A stretch of DNA of 64,000 nucleotides from Eriocheir sinensis. Its lineage: Eukaryota; Arthropoda; Malacostraca; Decapoda; Varunidae. The stretch spans positions 7,874,495 to 7,938,494 of the forward strand of contig NC_066549.1 in the NCBI RefSeq assembly GCF_024679095.1. Direction: 5' to 3'. Positions within the stretch are counted from its first letter, which is position 1, and each line of letters begins with the position of its first letter. A model generated the notes under the pieces. It saw only the letters and a program-made list of their open reading frames with translations. It did not search any database and was not told the origin of the DNA. Positions 1 through 11,584 of the stretch are shown in pieces. The position numbers were made by a program, and so were the translations under genes.

Positions 1-800
1 CAGAGGTCGGTTCCCCCCCTCCCTCTTCATTACCCCTCCCCCCACCCCCTCCTCCACCTTCACCGCCGTCACCACCGCCACTACCGCCCCCGCCGCATTC
101 CATCTGACGTCACACTGTTACATACGCTCATTCATTCCCCCCTCCCCCCCCCTGGACACTCCCTTTCCCCTCCCCCTCACTTCCTTTCCTCCCTCACTCT
201 TCCCTCCATTCCTCTTCACTCCTCTTCTTCGTCTTCTAACTATCACACTTTTAGTCATCCACTTCATCATCTATCTTCATCTATTTTCACTTCTTCTTCG
301 CTTTTTCGTCTTTGTCATCCATCAAGCTATTAGTCATCCACCTCATTCATCTCCTACCTTAATCCATCTTTACTCCTCTTCTTCGTCCTCCTCGTCATCC
401 ATCACGTCGTAAGTCTTCCTCTTCATCCTCTCCCTTCACCCATCTTCACTCTTCTTCATCCTCGTCTTCATCCATCACGTCTTTAGTTTACCACCTCATC
501 CTCTCCCTTCACCTATCTCCACTCCACTTCATCCTCCTCCTCATCCATCTTGTCTCCTCAACCCATCATCACAATTACATCATCCCCCAGTCAACCATTC
601 ACCCATTCCACCGCTCACCCAACCCTACCAGACAGTCACCTTTCCCTTATATCAGCCCCATACCCCCATTCCTTATTCCGTCATCCATTCCCTCAACCTT
701 CATATATATACTAACACCCGTCATCCGTTCCCAGCCTCATCCACCACCGTTTGACGTCCACCTACCTTTTAGCCGTCATCCGTCACTCAACATTCACCCT
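1..800. repeat. Pyrimidine-rich low-complexity DNA with diverged ~80 bp repeats
   Basis: The plus strand is almost entirely C/T/A with few G. Between about 210 and 560 a diverged unit of roughly 80 bp recurs four to five times (core: CTTCTTCG...TCATCCATCA, then AGTC...CCACCTCATC). No open frame with gene-like composition is seen. Confidence 0.55.
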
Positions 801-879
801 TTCCCTTGAGTGTTCTGGCTCAACATAACTTAATACATGCTAATACAACGCTTGAAAAATCTAGCAACAGACCCATATA

Positions 880-1065
880 CTCATCACACAGCCCCAAACA
901 CCAACCACACAGCCCTATACACCCACCACACAGCCCTACACACCCACCACACAGCCCTATACACCCACCACACAGCCCTACACACCCACCACACAGCCCC
1001 ACACACCCACCACACAGCCCCACACACACACACCACACAGCCCCCCACACACACCAACCACACAG
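880..1065 (+). repeat. 21 bp minisatellite (CACACAGCCC core)
   Basis: About eight to nine tandem copies of a 21 bp unit containing CACACAGCCCTACACACCCA. Because 21 is a multiple of three, short open frames repeating PPHSPTH arise; they are a by-product of the repeat. Confidence 0.85.
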
Positions 1066-1229
1066 CCTCATCGCCTCATGTTGTCCCTAGCCGAGCACCT
1101 GTCGCCTCTGTAGCTCCTTAGATGTCACTTAAGACGTCTTTGGGCCTCGAGGTGTTTGGGAATAACTGACGCGAAGCGATTTATGGTCTAGGGAAGTTTG
1201 TGTTGAGTTAGTGGAGGATGGGTGAAGGA

Positions 1230-3805
1230 TGTGTTGGGTAGAGCCTGGGTAATAAGACTGGCAAATGGTGGGAAAGCGAAAAATAACAGATGAAGGAGAT
1301 TATTGAAGTCCTGAACGCCGAGAGGAGACTTAAAGAATTATCAAACGTGGTAGAAGAGGAGGAGAACTTGTGTTAGGTTGATTTAAGAGCATGGACGGTG
1401 GGAAATAGGTAAAAAAAGATTGGCAAATGGTGGGAAGGAAGAAATAACAGATGAAGGAGATTATTGAAGTCCTGAGCGCTGAGAGGAGACTTAAAGAATG
1501 TTCAAAAGTAGACAGAAAAGATAGAGAACTTGGGTTAGGTTGATTTAAGAGCATAAACGGTTTAGACTGAGTTAAAAAGGCTAGCAAATGGTGGAAAGCG
1601 AAAAATAACAGATGAAGGAGATTATTGAAGTCCTGAACGCTGAGAGGAGACTTAAAGAATGTTCAAAAGTAGACAGAAAAGAAAGAGAATTTGGGTTAGG
1701 TTGATTTAAGAGCATAAAGGTTAAAAAGTTAAAAAGGCTAGCAAATGGTGGGAAGAGAAAAATAACAGATGAAGGAGATTATTGAAGTCCTGAGCGCTGA
1801 GAGGAGACTTAAAGAATGTTCAAAAGTAGACAGAAAAGATAGAGAACTTGGGTTAGGTTGATTTAAGAGCATAAACGGTTTAGACTGAGTTAAAAAGGCT
1901 AGCAAATGGTGGGAAGAGAAAAATAACAGATGAAGGAGATTATTGAAGTCCTGAGCGCTGAGAGGAGACTTAAAGAATGTTCAAAAGTAGACAGAAAAGA
2001 TAGAGAACTTGGGTTAGGTTGATTTAAGAGCATAAACGGTTTAGACTGAGTTAAAAAGGCTAGCAAATGGTGGAAAGAGAAAAATAACAGATGAAGGAGA
2101 TTATTGAAGTCCTGAACGCTGAGAGGAGACTTAAAGAATGTTCAAAAGTAGACAGAAAAGAAAGAGAACTTGGGTTAGGTTGATTTAAGAGCATAAACGG
2201 TTTAGACTGAGTTAAAAAGGCTAGCAAATGGTGGAAAGAGAAAAATAACAGATGAAGGAGATTATTGAAGTCCTGAGCGCTGAGAGGAGACTTAAAGAAT
2301 GTTCAAAAGTAGACAGAAAAGATAGAGAACTTGGGTTAGGTTGATTTAAGAGCATAAACGGTTTAGACTGAGTTAAAAAGACTAGCAAATGGTGGGAAGA
2401 GAAAAATAACAGATGAAGGAGATTATTGAAGTCCTGAACGCTGAGAGAAGACTTTAAGAATGTTCAAAAGTAGATAGAAGAGGAGAACTTGTGTTAGGAT
2501 GGGCAAAGGGTGTGAATGGTTTAGACTGGGTAAATAAGACTGACAAATTCTGACAAGGAAAAAAATACCAGATGAAAGAGATTATTGGAGTCCTGTTGAA
2601 CGCTTAAAGAAGAGTGACCAACAGTAGGTGTAGGAAGGGTAATTATGTTAGGTTAGGTTAAGAACATGAACGATGGAGACTAGGCTAAAAAGGCTGGCAA
2701 ATGATGAGAAGGAAAAGATAACAGATGAAGTGAGATTATTGGAGTCTCGTAACGCTTAAAGAAGAATGACCAACAGAAGCTAGGAAGACTACTTGTGTTA
2801 GGATAGGTTAAGAACATGATTGGTTTAGACTAGGTAATAGAAGACTGGAAATGATGGGAAGGAAAAAATAACACATGAAAGAGATTATAGAATGGTCAAC
2901 AGTAGGAAGAAGGTAGAGAGGAGGAGAACTTGTGTTAGGAAGGGTTAAGCAGATGAACGTTTTAGAGTGATAATAGAACTGACAAATGATGGGAAGAAAA
3001 AAAATAACAGATGAAAGGGATACTGGGAGCCCTGAACACTGAGAGGAGAGTTATAGAATGATCAAAAGTAGAAAGAATAGGAAGATAGCTTGTGTTAGGA
3101 TGGATAAAGGGTGTGAGGGGTTTAGACTGAGTAAAAAAGACTGACAAATGGTGGGAAGGACAAAAAATAACAGATGAAAGAGATACTGGGAGCCCTGAAC
3201 ACTGAGAGGAGAGTTCAAGAATGATCAAAAGTAGAAAGAATAGGAAGATAGCTTGTGTTAGGATGGGTAAAGGGTGTGAGTGGTTTAGACTGAGTAAAAA
3301 AGACTAGCAAATGGTGGGAAGAAAAAAAATAGCGGATGAAAGAGATACTGGGAGCCCTGAACAATGAGAGGAGAGTTCAAGAATGATCAAAAGTAGAAAG
3401 AAGAGGAAGATAGCTTGTGTTAGGATGGATAAAGGGTGTGAGGGGTTTAGACTGAGTAAACAAGACTGACAAATGGTGGGAAGGAAAAAAATAACAGATG
3501 AAAGGGATACTGAGAGCCCTGAACAATGAAAGGAGAGTTATAGAATGATCAAAAGTAGAAAGAAGAGGAAGAAAGCTTGTGTTAGGATGGGTAAAGGGTG
3601 TGAGTGGTTTAGACTGAGTAAAAAAGACCGGTAAAAGGTGGGAAGGAAAAAATAACAGCTTAAAGAATGGTCAGATAAATGAAGAGGAGACTTTGTTTGG
3701 ATGGGTTAGGAACATAGACGATGGAGACTGGGACAAAAAGAACGGTAGGAAGAAATAGACAACATATAGACGAGATTATTGGAGCCCTAAGCGTTTGAAA
3801 GAGAC
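1230..3805 (+). repeat. ~160 bp satellite-like tandem array
   Basis: About 16 head-to-tail copies of a unit of roughly 150-170 bp (GCAAATGGTGGGAAG, AATAACAGATGAAGGAG, GACTTAAAGAATG, GGGTTAGGTTGATTTAAG as landmarks). Spacings between the GCAAATGG landmark at 1584, 1741, 1912, 2063, 2224 and 2385 are 157, 171, 151, 161 and 161 bp. Copies from 1560 to 2460 are very similar; those from 2460 to 3800 are more diverged. Each unit has a TTAA in GACTTAAAGAATG, which is the target used by the insertion at 3810. Confidence 0.9.
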
Positions 3806-3809
3806 TTAA

Positions 3810-4692
3810 CCGGTAGCAGCGGGGATCATGTTTCTTAATGGTCCCTCTAAGCGAGAAAAATGAGAAAAAATCGTCACTCACACAAACCATTTCATAATCT
3901 ATATATATCAAAGCATTTGTGATCAGTTTATGCATCATCTATTTTGGGGGGTTTATATTATGGCACAAATTTGACCCGTCGCTGCTACACGGTAAAGCCA
4001 CAAATTTGGCCCGTCCCTGCTACACGGTAAAGCCACAAATTTGGCCCGTCCCTGCTACACGGTAAAGCCACAAATTTGGCCCGTCGCTGCTACACGGTAA
4101 AGCCACAAATTTGGCCCGTCCCTGCTACACGGTAAAGCCACAAATTTGACCCGTCGCTGCTACACGGTATAGCCACAAATTTGGCCCGTCGCTGCTACAC
4201 GGTAAAGCCACAAATTTGGCCCGTCCCTGCTACACGGTAAAGCCACAAATTTGACCCGTCGCTGCTACACGGTATAGCCACAAATTTGGCCCGTCGCTGT
4301 TACACGGTATAGCCACAAATTTGGCCCGTCGCTGCTACACGGTAAAGCCACAAATTTGACCCGTCGCTGCTACACGGTAAAGCCACAAATTTGGCCCGTC
4401 GCTGCTACACGGTAAAGCTACAAATTTGGCCCGTCGCTGCTACACGGTAAAGCCACAAATTTGGCCCGTCCCTGCTACACGGTAAAGCCACAAATTTGAC
4501 CCGTCGCTGCTACACGGTATAGCCACAAATTTGACCCGTCGCTGCTACACGGTATAGCCACAAATTTGGCCCGTCGCTGCTACACGGTAAAGCCACAAAT
4601 TTGACCCGTCGCTGCTACCCGGTAAAGCCACAAATTTGGCCCGTCGCTGCTACACGGTAAAGCCACAAATTTGACCCGTCGCTGCTACCGGG
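3810..4692. mobile_element. TTAA-flanked non-autonomous DNA transposon (family 1, copy 1) with internal 35 bp array
   Basis: Flanked by TTAA at 3806-3809 and 4693-4696. Ends are inverted: CCGGTAGCAGC at left, GCTGCTACCGGG at right. The left 155 bp matches copies at 29651-29865 and 40319-40524. The interior from about 3965 holds about 21 copies of a 35 bp unit, where the other copies have about two. TTAA duplication with CC...GG ends is typical of piggyBac-type transposition; no transposase is present. Left and right flanks join to a normal satellite unit. Confidence 0.85.
3965..4690 (+). repeat. 35 bp tandem array inside the TTAA element
   Basis: About 21 contiguous units of CACAAATTTGGCCCGTCGC plus TGCTACACGGTAAAGC, varying at a few positions (GGCCC/GACCC, CGTCC/CGTCG, GTAAAG/GTATAG). 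There is no spacer between units. The segment GCTGCTACACGGTAAA in each unit is a near copy of the element's right end GCTGCTACCGGGTTAA. Confidence 0.9.
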
Positions 4693-4696
4693 TTAA

Positions 4697-4770
4697 AGAA
4701 TGACCAAAAGTAGATAAAAGAGGAGGAGAATATGTGTTAGGATAGATAAAGAGCATGAACGGCGGAGACA
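4697..4770 (+). repeat. Resumed satellite unit after the insertion
   Basis: AGAATGACCAAAAGTAGAT and the following bases continue the ~160 bp satellite unit exactly where it was interrupted at 3805. Confidence 0.75.
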
Positions 4771-4996
4771 GTAATTTGACCTCCGCCAGACGGGAAAAGA
4801 TCTGGGAGGGAGGGAGAAAAGAAGAAGTAAGAAGAGAGTAAGAAGAAATAAGGAGAAGTAAGAAGAGAGCAAGAAGAGGCAGGTTTAGCAGTGTTACGTT
4901 CAGAAAGGAAGAACTGAACTATATGTAGAAGAATAAGCATGTTTAGCAGTACGATGATCAGAAAAGATAAAATACTCTAACTCCAAGAAGACAAAA

Positions 4997-5000
<4 letters not shown>

Positions 5001-5080
<80 letters not shown>
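5001..5080 (+). repeat. (GA)n microsatellite
   Basis: About 40 uninterrupted GA units. The flanking 5160-5640 is A/G-rich on the plus strand without further exact periodicity. Confidence 0.97.
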
Positions 5081-5084
<4 letters not shown>

Positions 5085-5159
5085 AACAAGCAAAAAACAC
5101 GATTACTAGCAAGTTAGGCAAGTCTTAGTAAGTATATAGACACCTTATTCTTCTAAATA

Positions 5160-5629
5160 TGACGTAGGTACTGTGACCAGAGAGAGAAGACGGAAACGCA
5201 GGCCTGGGAAAGAGGAAGAGAACACCAAAAGAGAGAGAAAAAAATGTATATATAAATCACTTAAGCAGAGGACAGAATATTATAACCATACGATTCCTGC
5301 AACACGAGAAGAGGAGGAGGAGGAGGAGGATAAAGAAAAAAATATCAAGAAAAAAGAAATGAAAAAAAAGAAGTCTAGCAAGAGGAGAGCTTTAAAAGGA
5401 AGATGTGGGAAAGGAAGGAAAAGGGGGATGAAAAGTGATATAAGCGAGCGGGGAAGAGGGGAGGGAGAGGGGGGAAGGGGGGGCGAGGGGAGCTGAGGGT
5501 AAACAAACGATTGGTGTGGATGTAGGAAGAAGGGGAAGAGGAGAAGAAGAGAGGTGGAGGAAGAGAGGGAGGGAAGGAGGAAAGGAAGAAAGGAAGGAGG
5601 GAGGAAGAAAGGAAGGGAGAGGAGAGGGA

Positions 5630-5695
<66 letters not shown>

Positions 5696-5700
5696 ATGTG
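5160..5700 (+). repeat. Purine-rich tract ending in (GA)n
   Basis: A roughly 500 bp stretch that is nearly all purine on the plus strand (GGAAGAGGA-type), ending in a pure (GA)n array at about 5640-5692. Long open frames on both strands reflect the composition. Confidence 0.8.
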
Positions 5701-5744
5701 GATGGCAGTGGAAGGGAGATTAGGAAAAAATATTTATGAGATGC

Positions 5745-5749
<5 letters not shown>

Positions 5750-5777
<28 letters not shown>

Positions 5778-6047
5778 AATCTGTCTATATCCACGAATCC
5801 ACATTTTTTTCCTACATTCTCCATCACATAAGCCATTTTTTACCCATTATGCTATCGCTTACACGTTTTCCTCCCTCCCTTCCTCCCTTCTTGTCCTATT
5901 TCTCTCTCTCCTCCTCCTTTTCCTCCTCCTCCTCTCGTTTTTTCCCTCCTTCCCTCCCTCCGTCATCCTTCCTCCCCTTCTTCCTCTCTTAAGGAGGCAA
6001 TCTGTATCAACAGAAGATTTTTACGCCTGTCATAACACTTTTCCCTC

Positions 6048-6114
<67 letters not shown>

Positions 6115-6166
6115 TTTTATTCCTTTTTTTTCTTTTTACCCTTTGTATTACCTCTGTCCTCCTCCT

Positions 6167-6200
<34 letters not shown>

Positions 6201-6312
6201 CTCCTTATCTTTTCTTCAATATTTCAATCGGTTTATATAATTCTAATACTTTTCTTCTTTCTCTTTTCTTTTTTTTTCCTCCTCAGCGTTCATTGATTGC
6301 TACTAAATAGTT

Positions 6313-6365
<53 letters not shown>
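5750..6365 (+). repeat. Pyrimidine-rich tract with three (CT)n arrays
   Basis: (CT)n at 5750-5777, 6051-6110 and 6315-6363, embedded in C/T-rich DNA with CTC and CCT trinucleotide runs near 6160-6205. The strand preference is the reverse of the adjacent purine tract. Confidence 0.85.
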
Positions 6366-6593
6366 CGCATTCCACATATATTTCCTTTCTCTCCTTTCCT
6401 TTCTTCCATCCTTCCCTCCTTCCCTAGACTCATCATGTCTGGTATTCTCTCCTCCTCCTCCTCCTCCTCCTCCTCTCCTTCCTCCCTTCTCTCCCTCCCT
6501 CCCTCCCTCCCCTCCCCCCTCCCCCCTCCAGTAGTGAGGGGAGACACCGTGGGAAAGAGGGGAGAGGCGGCAGTCTACAGGTGGCGAGGCATT

Positions 6594-6596
<3 letters not shown>

Positions 6597-6639
<43 letters not shown>

Positions 6640-6706
6640 TTTCTATGATTATACGTCCCACGATGCACATTTATTATTATTATTGTTATTATTATTATTA
6701 TTATTA

Positions 6707-6760
<54 letters not shown>

Positions 6761-6831
6761 GTGTTAAACCTGTCATTATTTTCATCCTTATCAATGTTTT
6801 TGGTGTTATTCTTTTTCTTCTTCTTTTTCTT

Positions 6832-6882
<51 letters not shown>

Positions 6883-6885
6883 ATA
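6597..6885 (+). repeat. (CT)n, (TTA)n and (CTA)n arrays
   Basis: (CT)n at 6597-6636, (TTA)n with TTG interruptions at 6670-6760 and (CTA)n at 6832-6882. The intervening unique sequence is short. No gene signal. Confidence 0.92.
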
Positions 6886-7094
6886 CCACCATGTTTAGTT
6901 ATGCTTTATTTTTTTTTCTTTCTCAATGCTAGTATTTTTTTTTATCTTCTTGTATTTATCTTTTTTTTTCCCTCCTCCTCCAGGTGCGGTCACAGGTGAG
7001 GGTTGGGCGGGCAGGTAAGGCGGCGGAGGGGCAGGTAACCGTGGGCCTTTAAAATGTCTTAAAGGAGTATTGTGTTGGCCCTAGGAGGCGCTCT

Positions 7095-7293
<199 letters not shown>

Positions 7294-7299
7294 AGCAGG

Positions 7300-7915
7300 A
7301 GATAAGTTTCGTATTACATTATTTCTGTTTTTTCCTCCTCACTCAACGTTCTGTCCTTTTCCCGCTCCTCCGCCAGAATCTTGTGCCTGAACTGTTAGGA
7401 ATTCCTTTCATTTCTTTCGTATCTTCCCCGGCTCTGTGGGTCTCGGCGCGGGGCTGGGACGCTCGCCGGGATGTCTGTGTTTTGCATTGCAGGGCAGCTC
7501 GGTGACCGGTTGAGGGAGAGCCACGTGTACGGTCATTACAGACGGAACGCGACTCACTACAATAGTTAACTGATCATATGAAAATTATTTAGAGTATCGT
7601 TACCTGTCTTGTCTTGCTCTCAAGTTTGCCCGAAGTTTAAGCCAATAGAAGGCTTGGCCCATAACTATGATACTGTCAGTTGATTTTCGCAAATAAATCC
7701 GGAACGGCAAATACAAGGCTGCAATAGCTCAGGCTGATGACGGAGTGTTGTTGCGGCAGGTGTCCGGGCGGCTGATGTTTGTGAGTTCTTCATACCCGGA
7801 AACTGTGTTCGTTGCTGCTGCTGCTGCTGCTGCTCTTCCTGCAGTGCTGATTACTTCTCAGTACGCACGCTGTAACATTTGCCATTTTTTATAACCCAAC
7901 TTGTAAATTTACACA
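7300..7915. other. No recognised feature
   Basis: Roughly 600 bp of mixed-composition DNA, GC-richer at 7430-7500. A short (CTG)n run lies at 7816-7832. No homology, splice-pair pattern or RNA structure that I can support. Confidence 0.4.
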
Positions 7916-7918
7916 CAC

Positions 7919-8106
<188 letters not shown>

Positions 8107-8700
8107 TACACACATACACACACACAGTCATCACCACACACTCGCTTGGCGTCTGTTCGCGTGCAGTCCCTCGGGAACAGCAGCCACATTTTCGTTTCCA
8201 GCTTTCGCGCAGACTCTCTCTTTCATTATGGTCGCCGCAACACACACACACACACACACACACATCAAGCACGGTGCACGGCGTCAGGTCACACACACAA
8301 TGTTGCTGTTGTTCCCGGGCAGGTGGTGTGTGTCTGGCCGACCGTCGTGTCCTCGCTCCCCCAACGCCGTGTTTGTAGCGTGTATCGCTGCTCGTTGCTC
8401 CTCACGCCCGCTTGTTGACAGCTGCTCGGTCTTATTGGCCTGCACGCGATGAACTGTGGAAAAAATACTTAGAGGTTGAATGCTCTATCTTGTGTACAGT
8501 ATTTATAGCGTAATCCTCTGCTCCATCCTTTCCTGAGCTCACGCGTGCACGAAATTTTATAAATGGAACTAACTCTTCGCTTTACAATGTCTCTCACGAC
8601 CCTGCCAACCATGCCATTCGAAAGCTCTTGAGCCATAAACCTCGCGGGAAAGTAAGAGGATATAATTGCAATTCCTGCAGTTCCATAATTTCGTGCGTTT

Positions 8701-8826
8701 TGTGTTGAACGACTCCTCGTGAATGACTGGATAGTTGAACGACTCCTCGTGAATGACTGGATAGTTGAACGACTCCTCGTGAATGACTGGATAGTTGAAC
8801 GACTCCTGGTGAATGACTGGATAGTT
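8701..8826 (+). repeat. 30 bp minisatellite, four copies
   Basis: Four direct copies of a 30 bp unit (GTTGAACGACTCCTCGTGAA then TGACTGGATA), nearly identical; the last carries TCCTGG for TCCTCG. Confidence 0.92.
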
Positions 8827-9138
8827 AAAAGTCACTGAGACAACGCTGTTTAATTAAATGAGTCAGAGTGAATGCGCGGTTGCTCTGCCATTCATACTGG
8901 AGGAGGAAGATAAAGGAGTAGACGAAAAGTACATGAAATGTTGAAGAGAACGAAGATGTTTAAAAGAGAGAAAACATTAAAGAATTTTGAAGAATTCATT
9001 GATATATGTGGATATATTGCATAATTCCATGCATACTGATCAAGGAGATATGAATGGCATACTATGTAAAAAAAAAAAAGAAATACGTAGGAGTTAACTG
9101 AGATCAAGCAAAAGTGGGCGTCGAGAATTTGGTAGAGT

Positions 9139-9720
9139 AAGCACAGAGTGGTGCAGAGTTAGCATCCTTGACTACGATTCCGCAGGCACTTATTCCACCC
9201 CGGCCTGAACAGTCGGCGCACAGCTCACCTTCAGCTGCGTTGCGGCGTCACGAAGATATAACAGTCTCATAAATCAGTCAGTCACCCAGCTGTTCAAACT
9301 CCCTTTCTATAGTGAAACCAAATTATCGAGTCCGTTTTGGCGTTGGCTCCCGCGGGTCCATTTCTCCCCTCTGCTCTGCCACACAGTCCCAACACCTATT
9401 TTTTCCTCTCATATGTTACCTATAGCTTACATATGAGAGGAAGAAATAGGTGTTGAGACTGTGTGGAAGAGCAGAGGGGAGGAAAGGACCCGCGGGAGCC
9501 AACGCCAGACCGGCCTCGACATATTTGGAAGACTATAGTTAGTCGATGAATAAGAACGCGGGGAAACCTAGGGAAGGCAAACTGTGGTAACCCGAATGTC
9601 AGACCTGTCCTGTGTGCCGGGGGGGGGTGGGGGGGTGGGGGGGGGGGGTTCTTGCCCACCACAGGTCAAGGGCCAAAGAGACAGAGATGAGCTCTTAGGC
9701 AACGCATCTTAGCATAATGG
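9139..9720 (+). mobile_element. tRNA-derived SINE (family A), interrupted by a foldback element
   Basis: Starts with a degenerate tRNA head (GGTGCAGAGTTAGCA as box A, TTCCACCCCGGCC as decayed box B) and continues with CAGTCGGCGCACAGC, CACCCAGCTGTTC and GGCAAACTGTGGTAACCCG. The same order occurs in the fuller copy at 36312-36605. The body is split at 9313-9532 by an inverted-repeat insertion, and a ~55 bp stretch near 9230-9285 is absent from the other copy. Confidence 0.7.
9313..9532. mobile_element. Foldback (long inverted repeat) element with CTATAG target duplication
   Basis: Two arms of about 104 bp (9313-9416 and 9429-9532) are near-perfect reverse complements apart from scattered mismatches, with a 12 bp spacer. 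CTATAG flanks both sides (9307-9312 and 9533-9538), consistent with a 6 bp target-site duplication. The SINE sequence reads through when the 220 bp element plus one flank copy is removed. No coding capacity. Confidence 0.78.
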
Positions 9721-9984
9721 TCTGTACTTCAGCTTTACCTTCATGGATGGGTGACCTTTCCTTCAGTGTTCCATGAAGGTCCGAAATTGTAGGTGAGAGC
9801 AAGATGTTCAAGACTGAAGAAATGGGGAAGGAAGGAGACTGAAGACGAGATGGCTCAGGAGGAGGAAGGAGTGTTGTCTGGGAGGGTAGGGAAGCAGGCA
9901 GTGGTCGGTGGTTGAGAAGGATGAGACTAACGCTGTTATTGCAAGCTCTCCCTTAACATGATCAGTCATTGCGTGGCGTCAGGT

Positions 9985-10725
9985 CCAACACGTTCCAAAG
10001 GACCTTAACCCCTTTTTACGAGTTTCCTGTTAACCACTTTTACCGGTTAGTGAATACATCCAACATTTTACTTTCCTCTTATGACGCAAAGACGTTAAAA
10101 GAAAGTCATCAGAAGTGAAGTATGTCTGTGGATTTGACTGAAGGCGAATACTAGTCAAGAGGACTCTCAGGATAGCGTTGATGGTCTGCAGTAGGAAGAA
10201 AAAAGTGAGAGAAAAAAGTAATGATGGTATAATATTGTACAAGGATGTGTCTCCCCCTTTCCAGCACAGTAAAAGTCAGCTAATACAAACACATAAAGAA
10301 GAAGGCACGAAGAGGAAACAGAAGCTAATTGCACGCCCAGGTAAAGGTTATCTCTTGGCCCGAACTGTCTTAGAAAAAAAAAACTATTGATCATAAATAT
10401 ACTTACTAATTTCTTTTCTCTTAACAATATACTGAGAATTAGCCTTTTAACCCTCTGACAACCGCATTTCAATTTTTTTATACCATCCATTTCTTCGTGC
10501 GTCTTTTCTATCAAAACTCAACTTTCCAGCCTCTGTCGTGAGTGAGAGACGGTGAGAAGGGGTTGACAGGTGATGTCTTGCCTTATACTCTGATCCATCA
10601 TATAGAAACAGGTCTGGCAATAATATGTGTGTGTCACTCACCCGTGAATGTCTCAGCTCAGTGGCGAAGTGTGTGTGGGGGTGGGGGTGGGGGTAGGGGG
10701 TGGGGGAGTGCAGCTTACGGGTTAA
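9985..10725. other. No gene recognised; possible decayed TTAA-flanked element 10451-10721
   Basis: Mostly unremarkable DNA. TTAACCCTCTGAC at 10447 and GGGTTAA at 10719-10725 could be ends of a TTAA-flanked element, but only CCC is shared between the ends, so this is weak. A G-rich run (GGGGGTGGGGGTAGGGG) lies at about 10678-10705. Confidence 0.25.
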
Positions 10726-10726
10726 T

Positions 10727-11130
10727 TGCCAGGCGAGAGGTGCGAGGAGACTTAATTGGAGTTTATAAATAAGGGGATGTTAATAAGGTCATGGTGGTAA
10801 GAGAGCCGGGTAGGACACGTAGTAGTGGGTTTAGTTGGATAAATTCAGATTCAACAAAGACATATTTTTTTTTACAACAGAGGAAACAGTTCAAGGGCGT
10901 AAAAAAAAAATAATAATAATGAAAAAAAAAGCGCCCGCTACTTATAGGCAAGAATTGGTTTACCAGTTGAGTCTTGGATGAGTGGAGCAGGCTTGGCCGG
11001 CATGTGGTGACTGCCAATACCATAAATACATTCCAGAAGAGGTTAGACAAATTCATGGACGGTGAGGCTAGGTGGGGTTAGGTTTGTAGGAGCTGCATTA
11101 TATATATGACCTGCCTCTACAGCTACAAAG
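10727..11130 (+). mobile_element. CR1-like LINE, C-terminal and 3' end fragment
   Basis: Plus-strand translation with frame breaks matches the C-terminus of CR1-type polyproteins as also seen at 30463-31100: VRGDLIGVYK, REPGRTRSSG, then VEQAWPACGDCQYH and RQIHGR. It is interrupted at about 10861-10950 by an A-rich LINE 3' tail in the opposite orientation. Stops and frameshifts show it is dead. Confidence 0.75.
10861..10950 (-). mobile_element. Jockey-like LINE 3' tail nested in the CR1 fragment
   Basis: Contains AACAGAGGAAACAGTTCAAG then GGCG followed by A-runs and GCCCGCTACT, the recurrent 3' terminal module of the Jockey-like LINE seen at 24078-24480. It is flanked by A-rich DNA on both sides. 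Confidence 0.6.
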
Positions 11131-11312
11131 ACACGGATCAACCATTTATATTCTTCGCGCTGAACCAAAAACAATACATACATACATACATATATACAAA
11201 CACATAGGCGCAACTTGCCTTTGTTTGTCTGAATCCTTTTTTTTTTTTTTATTATTTTTTTTATCGCTTGAGGTGTTGGTGTGATTATCTGACTGTCCCG
11301 TGTTTTTTTTTC

Positions 11313-11313
<1 letters not shown>

Positions 11314-11355
<42 letters not shown>
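11314..11355 (+). repeat. (TG)n microsatellite
   Basis: About 20 TG units immediately left of a MITE terminus. Confidence 0.95.
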
Positions 11356-11365
11356 GGTTTTATGG

Positions 11366-11578
11366 AGCGTATTCTTAAACATTGCGGTGTCCGAGGCTTT
11401 TGTAGGAGTTTTGGGCACTTCCAGCGGTAGTTTTATGTACTAGCCCAGGTGGTAGTCTGATGAAGCCTCTATACCATGAATGTAAAAAAAAATACTAATA
11501 AGAACGTGTTTTAATCTCTCATTCTTTTGGCTTTTAGAAATAACCGATGAGAGGACTAGAAACGTTTTAGAATACCGT
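11366..11578. mobile_element. MITE with TATTCTTAAAC termini (copy 1)
   Basis: Inverted ends GTATTCTTAAACATT and AACGTTTTAGAATAC bound about 213 bp. The interior (GAGGCTTTTGTAGGAG, GTGGTAGTCTGATGAAGCC, TACCATGAATG) is shared with segments at 22038-22250, 46432-46552 and 47956-48276. No coding capacity and no clear target duplication. Confidence 0.65.
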
Positions 11579-11584
11579 CCCTTA

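Noticed and set aside
3965..4690. CRISPR-like direct repeat array
   Set aside because: The 35 bp units are contiguous with no spacers, lie inside a TTAA-flanked transposon, and the genome is eukaryotic.
10451..10721. Additional TTAA-flanked element
   Set aside because: The ends share only CCC and the right flank is within a LINE; too weak to call.
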